Positions 24,627 through 33,602 of a stretch of DNA of 45,795 nucleotides are shown in pieces (position 1 is the stretch's first letter; every line of letters starts with the position of its first letter). Source of the DNA: an uncultured Blautia sp. (GTDB lineage: Bacteria > Bacillota > Clostridia > Lachnospirales > Lachnospiraceae). Below the pieces are notes generated by a model. It saw nothing but the letters and a program-made list of their open reading frames with translations, was not told where the DNA came from and did not search any database. The position numbers were made by a program, and so were the translations under genes. The DNA lies in assembly GCA_946629475.1 (NCBI GenBank), contig CAMOXX010000001.1, positions 1 through 45,795 on the forward strand. Direction: 5' to 3'.

Positions 24627-24785
24627 TTTCATCCGGATTTTTGTGTGGTTTTTGTTGGGTTTCCGTGGGTATTCCTGTTGTTTTTTCATTCCGATTCTGT
24701 GGTTTTCGGCTTTTCATACAGGCTGCGGCGCAGCGGATAACCGCAGTCCGGCTGCCGTCTGCCATGAACCTTCGCTTCAAAAGTA

Positions 24786-24814
24786 TTGTGCGATCCTGAA
24801 TTAAACGATATAAT
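24786..24814 (+). promoter_or_regulatory. Promoter of the PHP-domain gene
   Basis: TTGTGC (24786-24791), a 17-nt spacer and a perfect TATAAT (24809-24814) lie about 40 nt before the ATG at 24855. The -35 is weak but the spacing and -10 are good. Confidence 0.6.
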
Positions 24815-24854
24815 AGATTGTACAATACCGCCAGAAAAAGGAGGATCCCATTCC

Positions 24855-25574
24855 ATGTATCTTTCCGATATGCATACACATTCGATCGCCAGCGGACACG
24901 GCACGCACTCCACCATCTCCGCCATGGCAAAAAAGGCCTCCGAGCGCGGTCTGAAGCTTCTCGGCATCACCGACCACGGTCCGGCCACAACAGGTGCGGG
25001 AACCCCTTCGTACTTCCGGAGTCTGATCCTGTCCCCGCGCAGGCGCTTTAATATAGAAGTATTTTACGGCGCAGAGCTGAACATCCTCGACACGGACGGA
25101 AATCTGGATCTTGATATGGAACTGGCAGAAAAGCTCGATTATACGATTATCAGCATGCATTCCCAGAACTTTCCGCCGCACTCCAGGGAGGAAAACACAC
25201 TTGCCTTCCTCCGCGCCATGCAGCATCCCAATGTAAGGATCCTCGGCCACGCGGACAACACCCATTACCCGATCGACATCGACGCGGTTGCGCGGGAGGC
25301 ACTGAAGACCCGCACGATATTCGAAATCAACGAGGCATCCCTGGCTCCCTACGGATACCGCGGGGATACCCGGGCAAACTGCCGTGAAATTCTTGCATGC
25401 TGCATCAGATACGGACTCCCTGTCCTGCTCTCGAGCGACAGCCACGGGCCGCTCCATGTGGGAGATTTCACCTGCGCAGCGGATTTTGTGCACCGTGAAG
25501 GTTTTCCCGAGGATCTGATCCTCAACAATCAGCTCCCGCGCCTGAAATGTTTTCTGAAAGAGGGGCTGTTCTGA
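24855..25574 (+). CDS. PHP-domain phosphoesterase, YcdX-like
   Basis: A 239-residue PHP-superfamily metal-dependent phosphatase. The N-terminal DMHTHS, the GITDHGP motif, an HSQNF segment, a GHADN motif and the C-terminal LSSDSHGP supply the expected His/Asp metal ligands. YcdX-type enzymes are small-molecule phosphatases with a trinuclear zinc or manganese site. AGGAGG lies about 10 bases before the ATG at 24855; the open extension to 24786 overlaps the promoter. It is followed after 38 bp by a second PHP gene, so the pair are probably cotranscribed and paralogous in fold but not close in sequence. The exact substrate is unknown. Confidence 0.87.
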   Translation: MYLSDMHTHSIASGHGTHSTISAMAKKASERGLKLLGITDHGPATTGAGTPSYFRSLILSPRRRFNIEVFYGAELNILDTDGNLDLDMELAEKLDYTIISMHSQNFPPHSREENTLAFLRAMQHPNVRILGHADNTHYPIDIDAVAREALKTRTIFEINEASLAPYGYRGDTRANCREILACCIRYGLPVLLSSDSHGPLHVGDFTCAADFVHREGFPEDLILNNQLPRLKCFLKEGLF

Positions 25575-25612
25575 TAACCGGCCGGGAGCCGTATTTTCAA
25601 AGGAGATGCTCT

Positions 25613-26473
25613 ATGATCAAGGCAAACTACCACACACATTCCGCTTTCTGCGACGGGCGCGATACTCCGGAGGAAATCCTGCGGTACGCTTCCTCCCGGG
25701 GATTCACGCATCTCGGATTTTCCGGCCATATGGACCCGGATATCCGCATGGATTTTCCCGCTTATCTGAAAGAGATCCGGCGGCTTCAGAAAAACCGCAA
25801 AAAAGAAGAGCCCGACATCCTGGCTGGTGTCGAGCTCGATATTCTTTATGACAGATATTCAAAACCCGGTGAGGGATTCCCGGACGCCGCATCGATCTGC
25901 TCTTCCGCAGAGTATGTCATCGGCTCCACCCATTTTCTCGATGTGGAAACGGATGCCCCCGCCTCCATCGACAGCGAGCCCGAAAACATAGCAATGATCT
26001 GCGGCCGGTATTATTCCGGTGACTACTATAAAATGTGCCGGGCTTATTACGACCTGGAAAGCCGGGTTTACGATGCCCTCCACTGTACTTTCATCGGGCA
26101 CTTCGACCTGATTACCCGGTTCAACGATGATCTGCATTTTGTGGATGAGACCGATCCCCGATACTTAAATCCCGCACTGGAAGCCATGGAGCATCTTGCA
26201 AAGCAGGGAGTTCCCTTTGAAATCAACTGCGGCGCCGTAAACCGCGGCCGCAAAAAGGAACTGTATCCCCACCCGCTGCTTCTCCGTTCTCTGAAGGACT
26301 TCGGGGGCGAAATCGTATTGAGCTCCGACGCCCATCAGAAGGAGCTGCTGTGCGGTGCCTTTGATCAGGCCGTTTCATGCGCCGTCTCCTGCGGCTTCAC
26401 GCACACGAACATCCTGGAACACGATCCATCAGGGAAGGTGTCCTGGCGTCAGGTGGCCCTGGACGCGATATAA
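25613..26473 (+). CDS. hisK: Histidinol-phosphatase, PHP family
   Basis: A 286-residue PHP enzyme of the HisK/HisJ type. It begins with NYHTHSAFCDG; SGHMDPD, a GVELD segment, IGSTHFL, IGHFDLI and VLSSDAHQK complete the metal-binding set. HisK converts L-histidinol phosphate to L-histidinol in histidine synthesis. The ATG at 25613 has AAAGGAG eight bases upstream. Its 3' end overlaps the end of the convergent hisC gene by 25 bp, and hisC encodes the preceding step of the pathway, which strengthens the assignment. Confidence 0.88.
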   Translation: MIKANYHTHSAFCDGRDTPEEILRYASSRGFTHLGFSGHMDPDIRMDFPAYLKEIRRLQKNRKKEEPDILAGVELDILYDRYSKPGEGFPDAASICSSAEYVIGSTHFLDVETDAPASIDSEPENIAMICGRYYSGDYYKMCRAYYDLESRVYDALHCTFIGHFDLITRFNDDLHFVDETDPRYLNPALEAMEHLAKQGVPFEINCGAVNRGRKKELYPHPLLLRSLKDFGGEIVLSSDAHQKELLCGAFDQAVSCAVSCGFTHTNILEHDPSGKVSWRQVALDAI

Positions 26474-27516
26474 TCCCGGAGCACCGCGAACAGTGCCTCC
26501 ATCTCCTCTCTCAGGCCGACCGTGATCCTCAGATAGTTGTCGATCCTCGGCTTCTTAAAATACCTCACATAAATATGGTTCTCCCGAAGAACGGCGAAAA
26601 GCTCCTCCGCGGGGATGAAAGAATGCCTGGCAAAAATAAAGTTGGCTCTGGAATCCCCGAAGAGAAATCCGAGAGACCGGAGCTCCTGTTTTGCCCACTC
26701 CCTCGTTTCTGTGATTTTCCTGCAGGTATCCTCAAAATAGGCGCGGTCCTTCATTGCCGCAGCTCCGCAGGCGATCGAGACACGGCTCATCGTATAGGAG
26801 TTGAACGAGTATTTCACATCATTCAGCGCCCTGATCAGCTCCGGGTTTCCCATCGCATAGCCGATTCTCATGCCGGCCAGGGATCTCGATTTTGAGAATG
26901 TCTGTACAACAATAAGGTTGTCGTATTTTCCGATCAGCGGCACACACGTGCTTCCCCCAAAATCGATATAAGCTTCATCCACAATCACAATCACATCCGG
27001 ATGGCTCCTGACGATCTCCTCCACCTGGTCCGGCGGAAGCTCGATCCCGGTAGGCGCGTTCGGATTGGGGAAAATGATTCCTCCCGCCTCCTGCATATAA
27101 TCTTCCGGACGAATCCCGAAATTTTCATCAAGAGGGACGCAGCGGTACGGAATCCGGTAAAGCCCCGCCCACACATCGTAGAAGGAATAGGTGATATCCG
27201 GGAAGAGAAGCGGCTTTTCCGAATTAAAAAATGTGAGAAAGCACATTGCCAGCACATCATCAGAGCCCACGCCGGCAAACACCTGGTCAGCAGAAAGCCC
27301 GTGGTTCTCGGCAATCGCGGAAACCAGATCGCCGGCCGTCGGATCCGGGTACAGCCTCAGGCTTTCAGTGCCGAAGCTCTCCAGCACTCTCCGCACTCCC
27401 GGAGCCGGCGGATAAGGGTTTTCATTTGTGTTCAGCTTGATCATGCTCTCATCCTTCGGCTGCTCCCCCGGTGTATAGGGGACCACCCTCCGGATATTGT
27501 TCTCCCATTGTCTCAT
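26449..27516 (-). CDS. hisC: Histidinol-phosphate aminotransferase
   Basis: A 355-residue fold-type I PLP aminotransferase. LNTNENPYPP at about 29-38, YPDPT, the GVGSDD motif, NPNAPTG, VDEAYIDF and the PLP lysine in TFSKSRSLAGMRIGY are all typical of HisC. HisC makes histidinol phosphate from imidazole acetol phosphate and glutamate. The start at 27516 (GGGAG five bases upstream) is preferred over the longer open frame to 27558. It follows the Nudix gene by 19 bp on the same strand. A related use in phenylalanine or tyrosine transamination cannot be excluded, but the facing hisK-like gene argues for histidine. Confidence 0.93.
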   Translation of the reverse strand: MRQWENNIRRVVPYTPGEQPKDESMIKLNTNENPYPPAPGVRRVLESFGTESLRLYPDPTAGDLVSAIAENHGLSADQVFAGVGSDDVLAMCFLTFFNSEKPLLFPDITYSFYDVWAGLYRIPYRCVPLDENFGIRPEDYMQEAGGIIFPNPNAPTGIELPPDQVEEIVRSHPDVIVIVDEAYIDFGGSTCVPLIGKYDNLIVVQTFSKSRSLAGMRIGYAMGNPELIRALNDVKYSFNSYTMSRVSIACGAAAMKDRAYFEDTCRKITETREWAKQELRSLGFLFGDSRANFIFARHSFIPAEELFAVLRENHIYVRYFKKPRIDNYLRITVGLREEMEALFAVLRDYIASRAT

Positions 27517-27535
27517 AACATCTCCCAAACTCCCG

Positions 27536-28147
27536 TCACAGCTGATTGAGGAAGGCAAACGGTTCGTCGTCGCTCACAAAATGCATGAGCATGTAGGCGC
27601 ACATAATGGCCACCTTTTCCTCCCGCAGGATCCTCCGCACCTCATCCCGGTCAGCCAGCACGACCTCGATCTCCTCGGACGCTTCTTCCGCATCCGTACT
27701 GACCGTACCCTCCGCATAGCCGTACACGGTTGCGCAGGATTCATCGGTCAGGCCGACCGTTGTAAAGAACGGCTTCTGGTAACCCTCCTGTACAGGAACC
27801 GGATGCAGCGTGAGCCCCGTCTCCTCGTAAAGCTCCCGCACGGCACACTCCTGACAGCTTTCGCCCGGCTCAACCAGTCCTGCCGGGAATTCGTAAATAT
27901 AGTCCCCGATCGAGTACCGGTACTGGCGGATCAGCACCACTTTGTCACGGTTCTCACCGCAGATGCTGTAAATCACCACCCCGTCCGGATCATTCCGCCG
28001 GGTCACAGCCTTCATGGCATCGATGCTTGTTGACCTCGATGCGACATAATAGCTTACCGGCGTCTCATGAACGCTGGTCGCGTCAAAGTGATACAGATTG
28101 ACAAACCGGTTGTCGGTCAGCTTTTCAATATGGTTGATTCTGCCCAT
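27536..28147 (-). CDS. Nudix hydrolase, ADP-ribose pyrophosphatase-like
   Basis: A 203-residue Nudix hydrolase. The Nudix box (G-x5-E-x7-REUxEExGU) is complete from GLVEPGE to RELYEETGL (about residues 90-111). Upstream VVLIRQYRY and YEFPAGLVE match the ADP-ribose pyrophosphatase subgroup, which hydrolyses ADP-ribose to AMP and ribose phosphate. AGGAGG lies six bases before the ATG. It is cotranscribed between the LTA-synthase-like gene and hisC. The subgroup assignment is by motif only; other nucleoside diphosphate derivatives are possible substrates. Confidence 0.9.
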   Translation of the reverse strand: MGRINHIEKLTDNRFVNLYHFDATSVHETPVSYYVASRSTSIDAMKAVTRRNDPDGVVIYSICGENRDKVVLIRQYRYSIGDYIYEFPAGLVEPGESCQECAVRELYEETGLTLHPVPVQEGYQKPFFTTVGLTDESCATVYGYAEGTVSTDAEEASEEIEVVLADRDEVRRILREEKVAIMCAYMLMHFVSDDEPFAFLNQL

Positions 28148-28160
28148 CGGCTTCCTCCTT

Positions 28161-30212
28161 TTACTCTTCTTCCGTCACAGGCTTCACCGCTTTCCACGGG
28201 TTTCTGGCAAACAGCGCATAGCAGGTGCGGTCGTAACTCTTCGAAAGTGCCTTCCGGGTAGAACTGTTGCTCCGCTGGCATACCGTCAGGCGGTCAAAGT
28301 TCTGAAGCTCCGTTCCCGATATGATCAGCGTGGTAGGATTCACATAAACCGTGTCATACCACTCATTGTTGAGCTTCACCTCGCTCGAAGGCGTAAAGTT
28401 GGTTCCCCTGATATAATAGGAAAACTCCGATGCATTGCCGAGCGAGATGGAATCCAGCGTAAGATCATAGAGCCCCATCTTCATCTTTGCCTTTTTGTAC
28501 GGACTGCTGCCGCCGTAGCTGTACTGTTTTCCATAAAGGAGGTCGTACTGCAGGGCTTCCAGATCCACCTGATAGTTCCGGGTGCTGCGCCTCGCCTGAT
28601 GATAGCGGAACACATTTCCTTCATGGATGCCGATGCGGTCCATGACCTCGGCTGCCATCTGGTACGCGGCAAGGTTCTCGTCCTTCTTCGTCAGGCCGAA
28701 ATTATCCCACATCACGTACTCTGTCTGGAACAGGTACCGGTTTTTCACATCCTCCACCGAAAGTCCCATCGTGGGCAGATGATCCCCGTACATGACAAGG
28801 ACGACATCCTCCGGATATTCCGACAGTTCATCGACCAGCTCCGCGACAAAATCATCCATCTCACGGATCTGATTTACATAGTATTCCCACTTGCAGTCCT
28901 GCTCATAGGTCGGCGACCCCGATACCGTGATCTGCGGATCCTCCAGCACCGGTTCGTCCGGATAATCCCCATGTCCCTGCACCGAAACGGTATAGATGTA
29001 ATCCGCACCTTCCGTCGCGTTCAGGCATTTCATGATCTCCTCCGTGAGCACCCTGTCCCTCACCCATCCGAGCGGATTCACATCATCCTCATGGACCATG
29101 TACTCTTCAGAGATAAAATAATCGAATCCCATCCTGGGGAACACACTTTTACGGGAATAAAAATTCGCTTCATTATTGTGGATCGCGTGGGCCGTATAGC
29201 CGAGATCCTTCAGTACATAAGGCGCGCTCTCGCAGGTCGACTCCTGGAGAATGCTCTTGTACGGGTACTCTCCGGGCCCGAAATAGTGGAGACTCATACC
29301 GGTGATCGTCTCAAATTCCGTATTGGCCGTCCCGGCTCCGACCGAAGGCACTTTAAAGTATCCGGAGGAATAATCCTTCATCAGCTTCCGGAAGGTCGGA
29401 ATCGGATCCTCGGAGATCTCCAGATAGTTCACCAGCTCCGGGTCAAAAAAGGACTCCAGCTGCAGGAATATAATGTTCGGATGGCTCTCTTCCTTCGTCT
29501 CGGGAAGATTGCGCTCCGAGTTCTGAATCTCCTGGATCTGCTTTGCAGAATACCCGCTCGGCTGGCTGATGCCTGTATCAAAGATCGTGGTTGCAAGGCA
29601 GTACGGATAGCCGTAATCCTCGTACGCAAAAGCGATATTTCCGAAATAGTTCGACAGGATCCGCTGAGAAAGAGCGAACCTGGTGCCAAGCGCAAACAGG
29701 CCGATGCAGATCAGAACTGCCGGAATATTATACCGGTATTTCATTCTGCCCTTGTATTTCGGAGCCTTGATCAGGACAATCAGCAGGAAAACCGCGATTG
29801 CGATAAGCACAATATAGCACAGCGTTACGCCGTAAGGCGGAAGGTATTTCTTTGCGATTGCCAGCCCGTCCGTCAGATTTTTCACATCAGGCCCGGTAAA
29901 CGGAGTCACCCTGTTGAGCAGAAGGATTCCGTTGATCAGGGCAAGCAGCAGCCAGAAGGCTGACACAAACACCCTCCAGAAAATCCTTCTTCTTGACAGG
30001 TACGCGATCAGCATCGTGGTAAAAATGAAGGCAGTATTATAGAGAAATACCAGCGGACGCGTCGTCATGAAGGTCCAGGCTTCCAGTACAGAATGCCTGC
30101 ACATCGCCTCCATGACAAAATACAGTACGGCACACCACAGAGCCTGCAGTACCGGCGATATTCGGTTGCAAATCTTCGTCAGCATTCCCTGCCATCTCCT
30201 TTGTGGGTTCAT
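28161..30212 (-). CDS. LTA-synthase-like membrane sulfatase-fold enzyme
   Basis: A 683-residue protein with about five N-terminal membrane helices (within 1-200) and an extracellular LtaS-type sulfatase domain (about 245-530). Visible active-site elements are FLQLESF (metal Glu), GTANTEFE (nucleophile Thr), VQGHGDY and YGDHLP. LtaS enzymes polymerise glycerol phosphate from phosphatidylglycerol, and relatives add phosphoglycerol or phosphoethanolamine to other glycans. A C-terminal segment of about 80 residues (about 585-665) resembles an IPT/TIG-like beta domain, not part of standard LtaS. The ATG at 30212 overlaps the valS stop (TGATG), indicating coupled translation. Polymer type is unknown. 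Confidence 0.88.
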   Translation of the reverse strand: MNPQRRWQGMLTKICNRISPVLQALWCAVLYFVMEAMCRHSVLEAWTFMTTRPLVFLYNTAFIFTTMLIAYLSRRRIFWRVFVSAFWLLLALINGILLLNRVTPFTGPDVKNLTDGLAIAKKYLPPYGVTLCYIVLIAIAVFLLIVLIKAPKYKGRMKYRYNIPAVLICIGLFALGTRFALSQRILSNYFGNIAFAYEDYGYPYCLATTIFDTGISQPSGYSAKQIQEIQNSERNLPETKEESHPNIIFLQLESFFDPELVNYLEISEDPIPTFRKLMKDYSSGYFKVPSVGAGTANTEFETITGMSLHYFGPGEYPYKSILQESTCESAPYVLKDLGYTAHAIHNNEANFYSRKSVFPRMGFDYFISEEYMVHEDDVNPLGWVRDRVLTEEIMKCLNATEGADYIYTVSVQGHGDYPDEPVLEDPQITVSGSPTYEQDCKWEYYVNQIREMDDFVAELVDELSEYPEDVVLVMYGDHLPTMGLSVEDVKNRYLFQTEYVMWDNFGLTKKDENLAAYQMAAEVMDRIGIHEGNVFRYHQARRSTRNYQVDLEALQYDLLYGKQYSYGGSSPYKKAKMKMGLYDLTLDSISLGNASEFSYYIRGTNFTPSSEVKLNNEWYDTVYVNPTTLIISGTELQNFDRLTVCQRSNSSTRKALSKSYDRTCYALFARNPWKAVKPVTEEE

Positions 30213-32872
30213 CAAACATACAGCTGCTCCAGAAAAGCGATGACCTTATCCATCATTTCCTGATATTTCGCAAGCTTTTCCTTCTCCGCATTCACCTTGG
30301 CCTCAGGAGCTTTATTCACAAAATTCGGGTTCTTAAGCATCCCGGTGCACCTTGCGATTTCCTTTTCGAGCCGCTCTTTTTCTTTCGTAAGGCGAGCCGT
30401 CTCTTTCTCGCGGTCCACCAGATCCTCAAGAGGAAGGTACGCTACCGCGTCATGCACCACAACAGAAACCGCGTCAGAACCGATCCCGGTCTTATCCTCC
30501 TGTACATGGATCTCATTCGCATAGGCAAGGTTCCGGAACGAATCCGCGCTCTTCCGGTAACGGCCGCAGGCAGCCGCGTCGCGCCCCACAACGTACACAT
30601 GGGTTTTGCGCCCGGTCGGAACCTGCATCGAGGTCCGGGTGTTCCGGATCCCGCGGATCACATCCTGCCATCCTGCGATCACACTCTCATCCTCAGGGAA
30701 GGAAAGCTCCTCACTGTACTCCGGCCACGCGGAAATCATGATCGATTCCTCCTCCGGGAGAAGCGTACAGTATATTTCCTCTGTGATGAACGGCATGAAG
30801 GGATGCAGAAGCTTCAGGGCTGTTGTCAGCGTACGGCGCAGAGTATAGAGCGCTTCGCCGGCAGCCGCCGGGTCGTTCTCCTTGTTCCACAGCCGTACTT
30901 TCGCGATCTCGATATACCAGTCGCAGAACTCGTCCCAGAGGAAATCATAAACCTTCTGGACGGCAATGCCGAGTTCATACTTGTCAAGGTTTTCGGTGAC
31001 CTCTTTTGTCAGTGTATTGACACGGGAAAGGATCCACTTGTCCTCCGGGCAGAACGCGTCAAAGCTCTCCGGCACGGCAATTTCGCTGCCGTCCAGATTC
31101 ATCTGGATAAAGCGGGAAGCGTTCCAGATCTTATTGGCAAAATTGCGGCTCGCTTCAACCTTTTCCCAGTAAAAACGCATATCGTTCCCCGGAGCGTTTC
31201 CTGTCGTAAGCGTCAGGCGAAGGGCATCAGCCCCGTATTTATCGATCACGTCAAGAGGGTCGATCCCGTTTCCGAGAGACTTGCTCATCTTCCGCCCCTG
31301 TCCGTCACGCACAAGGCCGTGAATCAGAACATGGTGGAAGGGTGATTTCCCTGTCTGCTCCAGACCCGAAAAGACCATCCGGATTACCCAGAAAAAGATA
31401 ATGTCATAGCCTGTAACCAGAACATCCGTCGGATAAAAGTATTCCAGCTCGGGGGTCTTTTCCGGCCAGCCCAGGGTCGAGAACGGCCAGAGCGCGGAGC
31501 TGAACCAGGTATCCAGCGTATCCTCATCCTGATGGAAATGATGTCCGCCGCATTTCGGGCAGACTTCCGGCATACCGGCGGCCACAACGGTCTCACCGCA
31601 GTCGTCGCAGTAGTAGGCGGGAATCCTGTGTCCCCACCACAGCTGGCGGGAGATACACCAGTCGCGGATATTCAGGAGCCAGTGCAGGTATGTCTTGTCA
31701 AAACGGTCCGGGACAAAGGTGAGGTCACCGGTTTCGAGCACTTTGATCGCTTCTTTTGCCATCTCGTCCATCCGGACAAACCACTGCGGTTTGATCAGCG
31801 GCTCCACCGTAGTACCGCAGCGGTCGTGGGTTCCAACGGCATGGCGGTGCGGAACCACCTTTACAAGAAGACCGAGCTCTTTTAAATCCTCCACGATCAC
31901 CTTACGGGCTTCGTAGCGGTCCATCCCGGCGTACTTTCCGCCGCGCTCATTGATCGTGGCATCATCGTTCATGATGTTGATCTCGGCAAGGCCATGGCGG
32001 CGTCCGACCTCAAAGTCGTTGGGGTCGTGGGCCGGAGTGATCTTCACGCATCCGGTACCGAACTCTTTATCCACATACTCGTCCGCGATCACCGGGATCT
32101 GCCGCCCTGTGAGCGGAAGCTCGAGCATTTTTCCAACAAGGTCTTTATAACGGTCATCCTCCGGATTGACTGCTACCGCGGTATCGCCCAGAAGGGTCTC
32201 CGGCCGGGTCGTCGCGATCTCGACAAAGCGTCCTTCCTCCCCGACGATCGGATAATTGATGTGCCAGAAAAAGCCGTCCTGCTCCTCGTGCACCACCTCC
32301 GCATCGGAGATGGATGTCCGGCAGGTCTCGCACGGGCACCAGTTGATAATGCGCGATCCTTTGTAGATGTAACCCTTTTCGTACAGGCGGATAAACACCT
32401 CCGTGACCGCTTTGGAACAGCCCTCGTCCATAGTAAAGCGTTCCCTGTCCCAGTCAGCGGACGCGCCGAGCTTTTTCAGCTGATTGATGATCCTTCCGCC
32501 GTACTCTTCCTTCCATGCCCAGGCATGCTTTAAAAACTCCTCCCGGCCGATCTCATCCTTGTTGATGCCCTCATTTTTCAGCTTTTCAATAACCTTCACT
32601 TCGGTCGCGATCGCCGCGTGGTCCGTCCCCGGCTGCCAGAGTGTCTCATACCCCTGCATCCTCTTAAAGCGGATCAGGATATCCTGCATCGTCTCGTCGA
32701 GGGCATGCCCCATGTGCAGCTGTCCCGTAACATTGGGCGGCGGCATAACAATCGTAAATGGTTTTTTATCCGGGTTCACCTCAGCGTGAAAGTACCCTCT
32801 GTCCATCCATTTTTTGTAAAGTCGTTCCTCGATCCCTTTCGGATCATACGTTTTTGCAAGTTCGATCTTCAT
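30212..32872 (-). CDS. valS: Valyl-tRNA synthetase
   Basis: An 886-residue class I synthetase of normal length. The HIGH-type motif is PPPNVTGQLHMGHAL, the KMSKS motif is GRKMSKSLGNGIDP, and a zinc-ribbon-like pair (CDDCG, CPKCGG) lies before KMSKS. The editing domain includes TTRPETLLGDTAV, and a C-terminal coiled coil rich in Lys and Glu (about 810-885) is typical of ValRS. It charges tRNA-Val. GGAGG lies five bases before the ATG. It follows deoC by 41 bp; the short gap has no room for a T-box leader, which many Bacillota valS genes have. Confidence 0.98.
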   Translation of the reverse strand: MKIELAKTYDPKGIEERLYKKWMDRGYFHAEVNPDKKPFTIVMPPPNVTGQLHMGHALDETMQDILIRFKRMQGYETLWQPGTDHAAIATEVKVIEKLKNEGINKDEIGREEFLKHAWAWKEEYGGRIINQLKKLGASADWDRERFTMDEGCSKAVTEVFIRLYEKGYIYKGSRIINWCPCETCRTSISDAEVVHEEQDGFFWHINYPIVGEEGRFVEIATTRPETLLGDTAVAVNPEDDRYKDLVGKMLELPLTGRQIPVIADEYVDKEFGTGCVKITPAHDPNDFEVGRRHGLAEINIMNDDATINERGGKYAGMDRYEARKVIVEDLKELGLLVKVVPHRHAVGTHDRCGTTVEPLIKPQWFVRMDEMAKEAIKVLETGDLTFVPDRFDKTYLHWLLNIRDWCISRQLWWGHRIPAYYCDDCGETVVAAGMPEVCPKCGGHHFHQDEDTLDTWFSSALWPFSTLGWPEKTPELEYFYPTDVLVTGYDIIFFWVIRMVFSGLEQTGKSPFHHVLIHGLVRDGQGRKMSKSLGNGIDPLDVIDKYGADALRLTLTTGNAPGNDMRFYWEKVEASRNFANKIWNASRFIQMNLDGSEIAVPESFDAFCPEDKWILSRVNTLTKEVTENLDKYELGIAVQKVYDFLWDEFCDWYIEIAKVRLWNKENDPAAAGEALYTLRRTLTTALKLLHPFMPFITEEIYCTLLPEEESIMISAWPEYSEELSFPEDESVIAGWQDVIRGIRNTRTSMQVPTGRKTHVYVVGRDAAACGRYRKSADSFRNLAYANEIHVQEDKTGIGSDAVSVVVHDAVAYLPLEDLVDREKETARLTKEKERLEKEIARCTGMLKNPNFVNKAPEAKVNAEKEKLAKYQEMMDKVIAFLEQLYV

Positions 32873-32913
32873 GTAATCCTCCGTGTATTCACTGTGTATC
32901 TCGTACGGCCGCC

Positions 32914-33552
32914 TCAGGCAAGCTTTCCGGCAGAGCTGGATCCGATCCGGTCGCAGCCGAGGGCCAGATAGGCTTCCATATCTTCCTTCGTGCGGATTCC
33001 GCCTGCTGCCTTCATCCTGACATCCGGACCGATATGCTCTTTAAAGAGGGCGATATCCTCCAGAGTGGCACCAGCCGTTCCGAAGCCGGTGGATGTTTTG
33101 ATGAAATCGGCGCCGGACTCGGTCACGATGCCGCAAAGGCGGATTTTCTCCTCCTCGGTCAGATAGCAGGTTTCGATAATCACCTTCAGGATTTTTCCCT
33201 CCGTCAGTTTTCTGAGGGCTTTGATCTCACGCAGCACCGCGTCGTAGTCCCCGTTCTTGACGTCGCTGATATTGATCACCATATCCACTTCATCCGCGCC
33301 GTCCTCAATTGCTTTTCGGGTCTCGGCCTCCTTGGCCTCGGTCACACTGTATCCCAGCGGGAATCCCACTACGGTGCAGATATTGAGGTCAGGATAGGCC
33401 TTTCTGATCCTGCTGATATAGCAGGGAGGCACGCACACAGATGCTGTATGGAGCTCTGTCGCCTCGCGGCAGAGCCTGTCGATATCTTCCCAGGATGCAA
33501 AGGCTTTCAGCTGGGTATGGTCCACATGAGCAAGAATCTCCGGTATATTCAT
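32914..33552 (-). CDS. deoC: Deoxyribose-phosphate aldolase
   Basis: A 212-residue class I aldolase cleaving 2-deoxyribose-5-phosphate to glyceraldehyde-3-phosphate and acetaldehyde. The DHTQLK start, VCVPPCYI, VVGFPLG, the EVDMVINI stretch, KVIIETCYL with the Schiff-base region, and FIKTSTGF are all present. GAGGAG lies seven bases before the ATG. It follows cdd (cytidine deaminase) by 50 bp, a usual nucleoside-salvage pair. Length is typical of short bacterial DeoC. Confidence 0.96.
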   Translation of the reverse strand: MNIPEILAHVDHTQLKAFASWEDIDRLCREATELHTASVCVPPCYISRIRKAYPDLNICTVVGFPLGYSVTEAKEAETRKAIEDGADEVDMVINISDVKNGDYDAVLREIKALRKLTEGKILKVIIETCYLTEEEKIRLCGIVTESGADFIKTSTGFGTAGATLEDIALFKEHIGPDVRMKAAGGIRTKEDMEAYLALGCDRIGSSSAGKLA

Positions 33553-33602
33553 ATTATTTCTCCTCTAAAAAATTGCGTTTCGCGCTCCCACAGTCCTGCC
33601 CG

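Larger units (their letters stand above)
24503..24854. other. 352-bp divergent intergenic region
   Basis: This gap separates the BMC operon from the plus-strand PHP gene. It holds two outward-facing promoters (24585-24613 minus, 24786-24814 plus). Between them is an AT-rich, T-tract-containing stretch (24640-24700). Near 24720-24750 lies a short palindromic region (CTGCGG...CCGCAG). A direct repeat overlaps the minus promoter. No convincing coding sequence or riboswitch was recognised. Confidence 0.7.

Noticed and set aside
24609..24640. CcpA cre site near the BMC promoter
   Set aside because: A TGAAAG...TTGCA sequence is loosely similar but misses key positions of the cre consensus, so it is not reported as a site.
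24607..24804. 65-codon plus-strand ORF in the divergent intergenic region
   Set aside because: It has no ribosome binding site, overlaps both divergent promoters and has a composition unlike the neighbouring proteins.
28098..29963. 621-codon plus-strand ORF opposite the LTA-synthase-like gene
   Set aside because: Antisense shadow with Arg/His/Leu-rich composition and no domain, caused by the codon bias of the real gene.
32914..33552. deoC as part of the microcompartment pathway (deoxyribose-phosphate type BMC)
   Set aside because: It lies 8 kb from the BMC operon, pairs with cdd, and has no encapsulation extension, so nucleoside salvage is the simpler reading.
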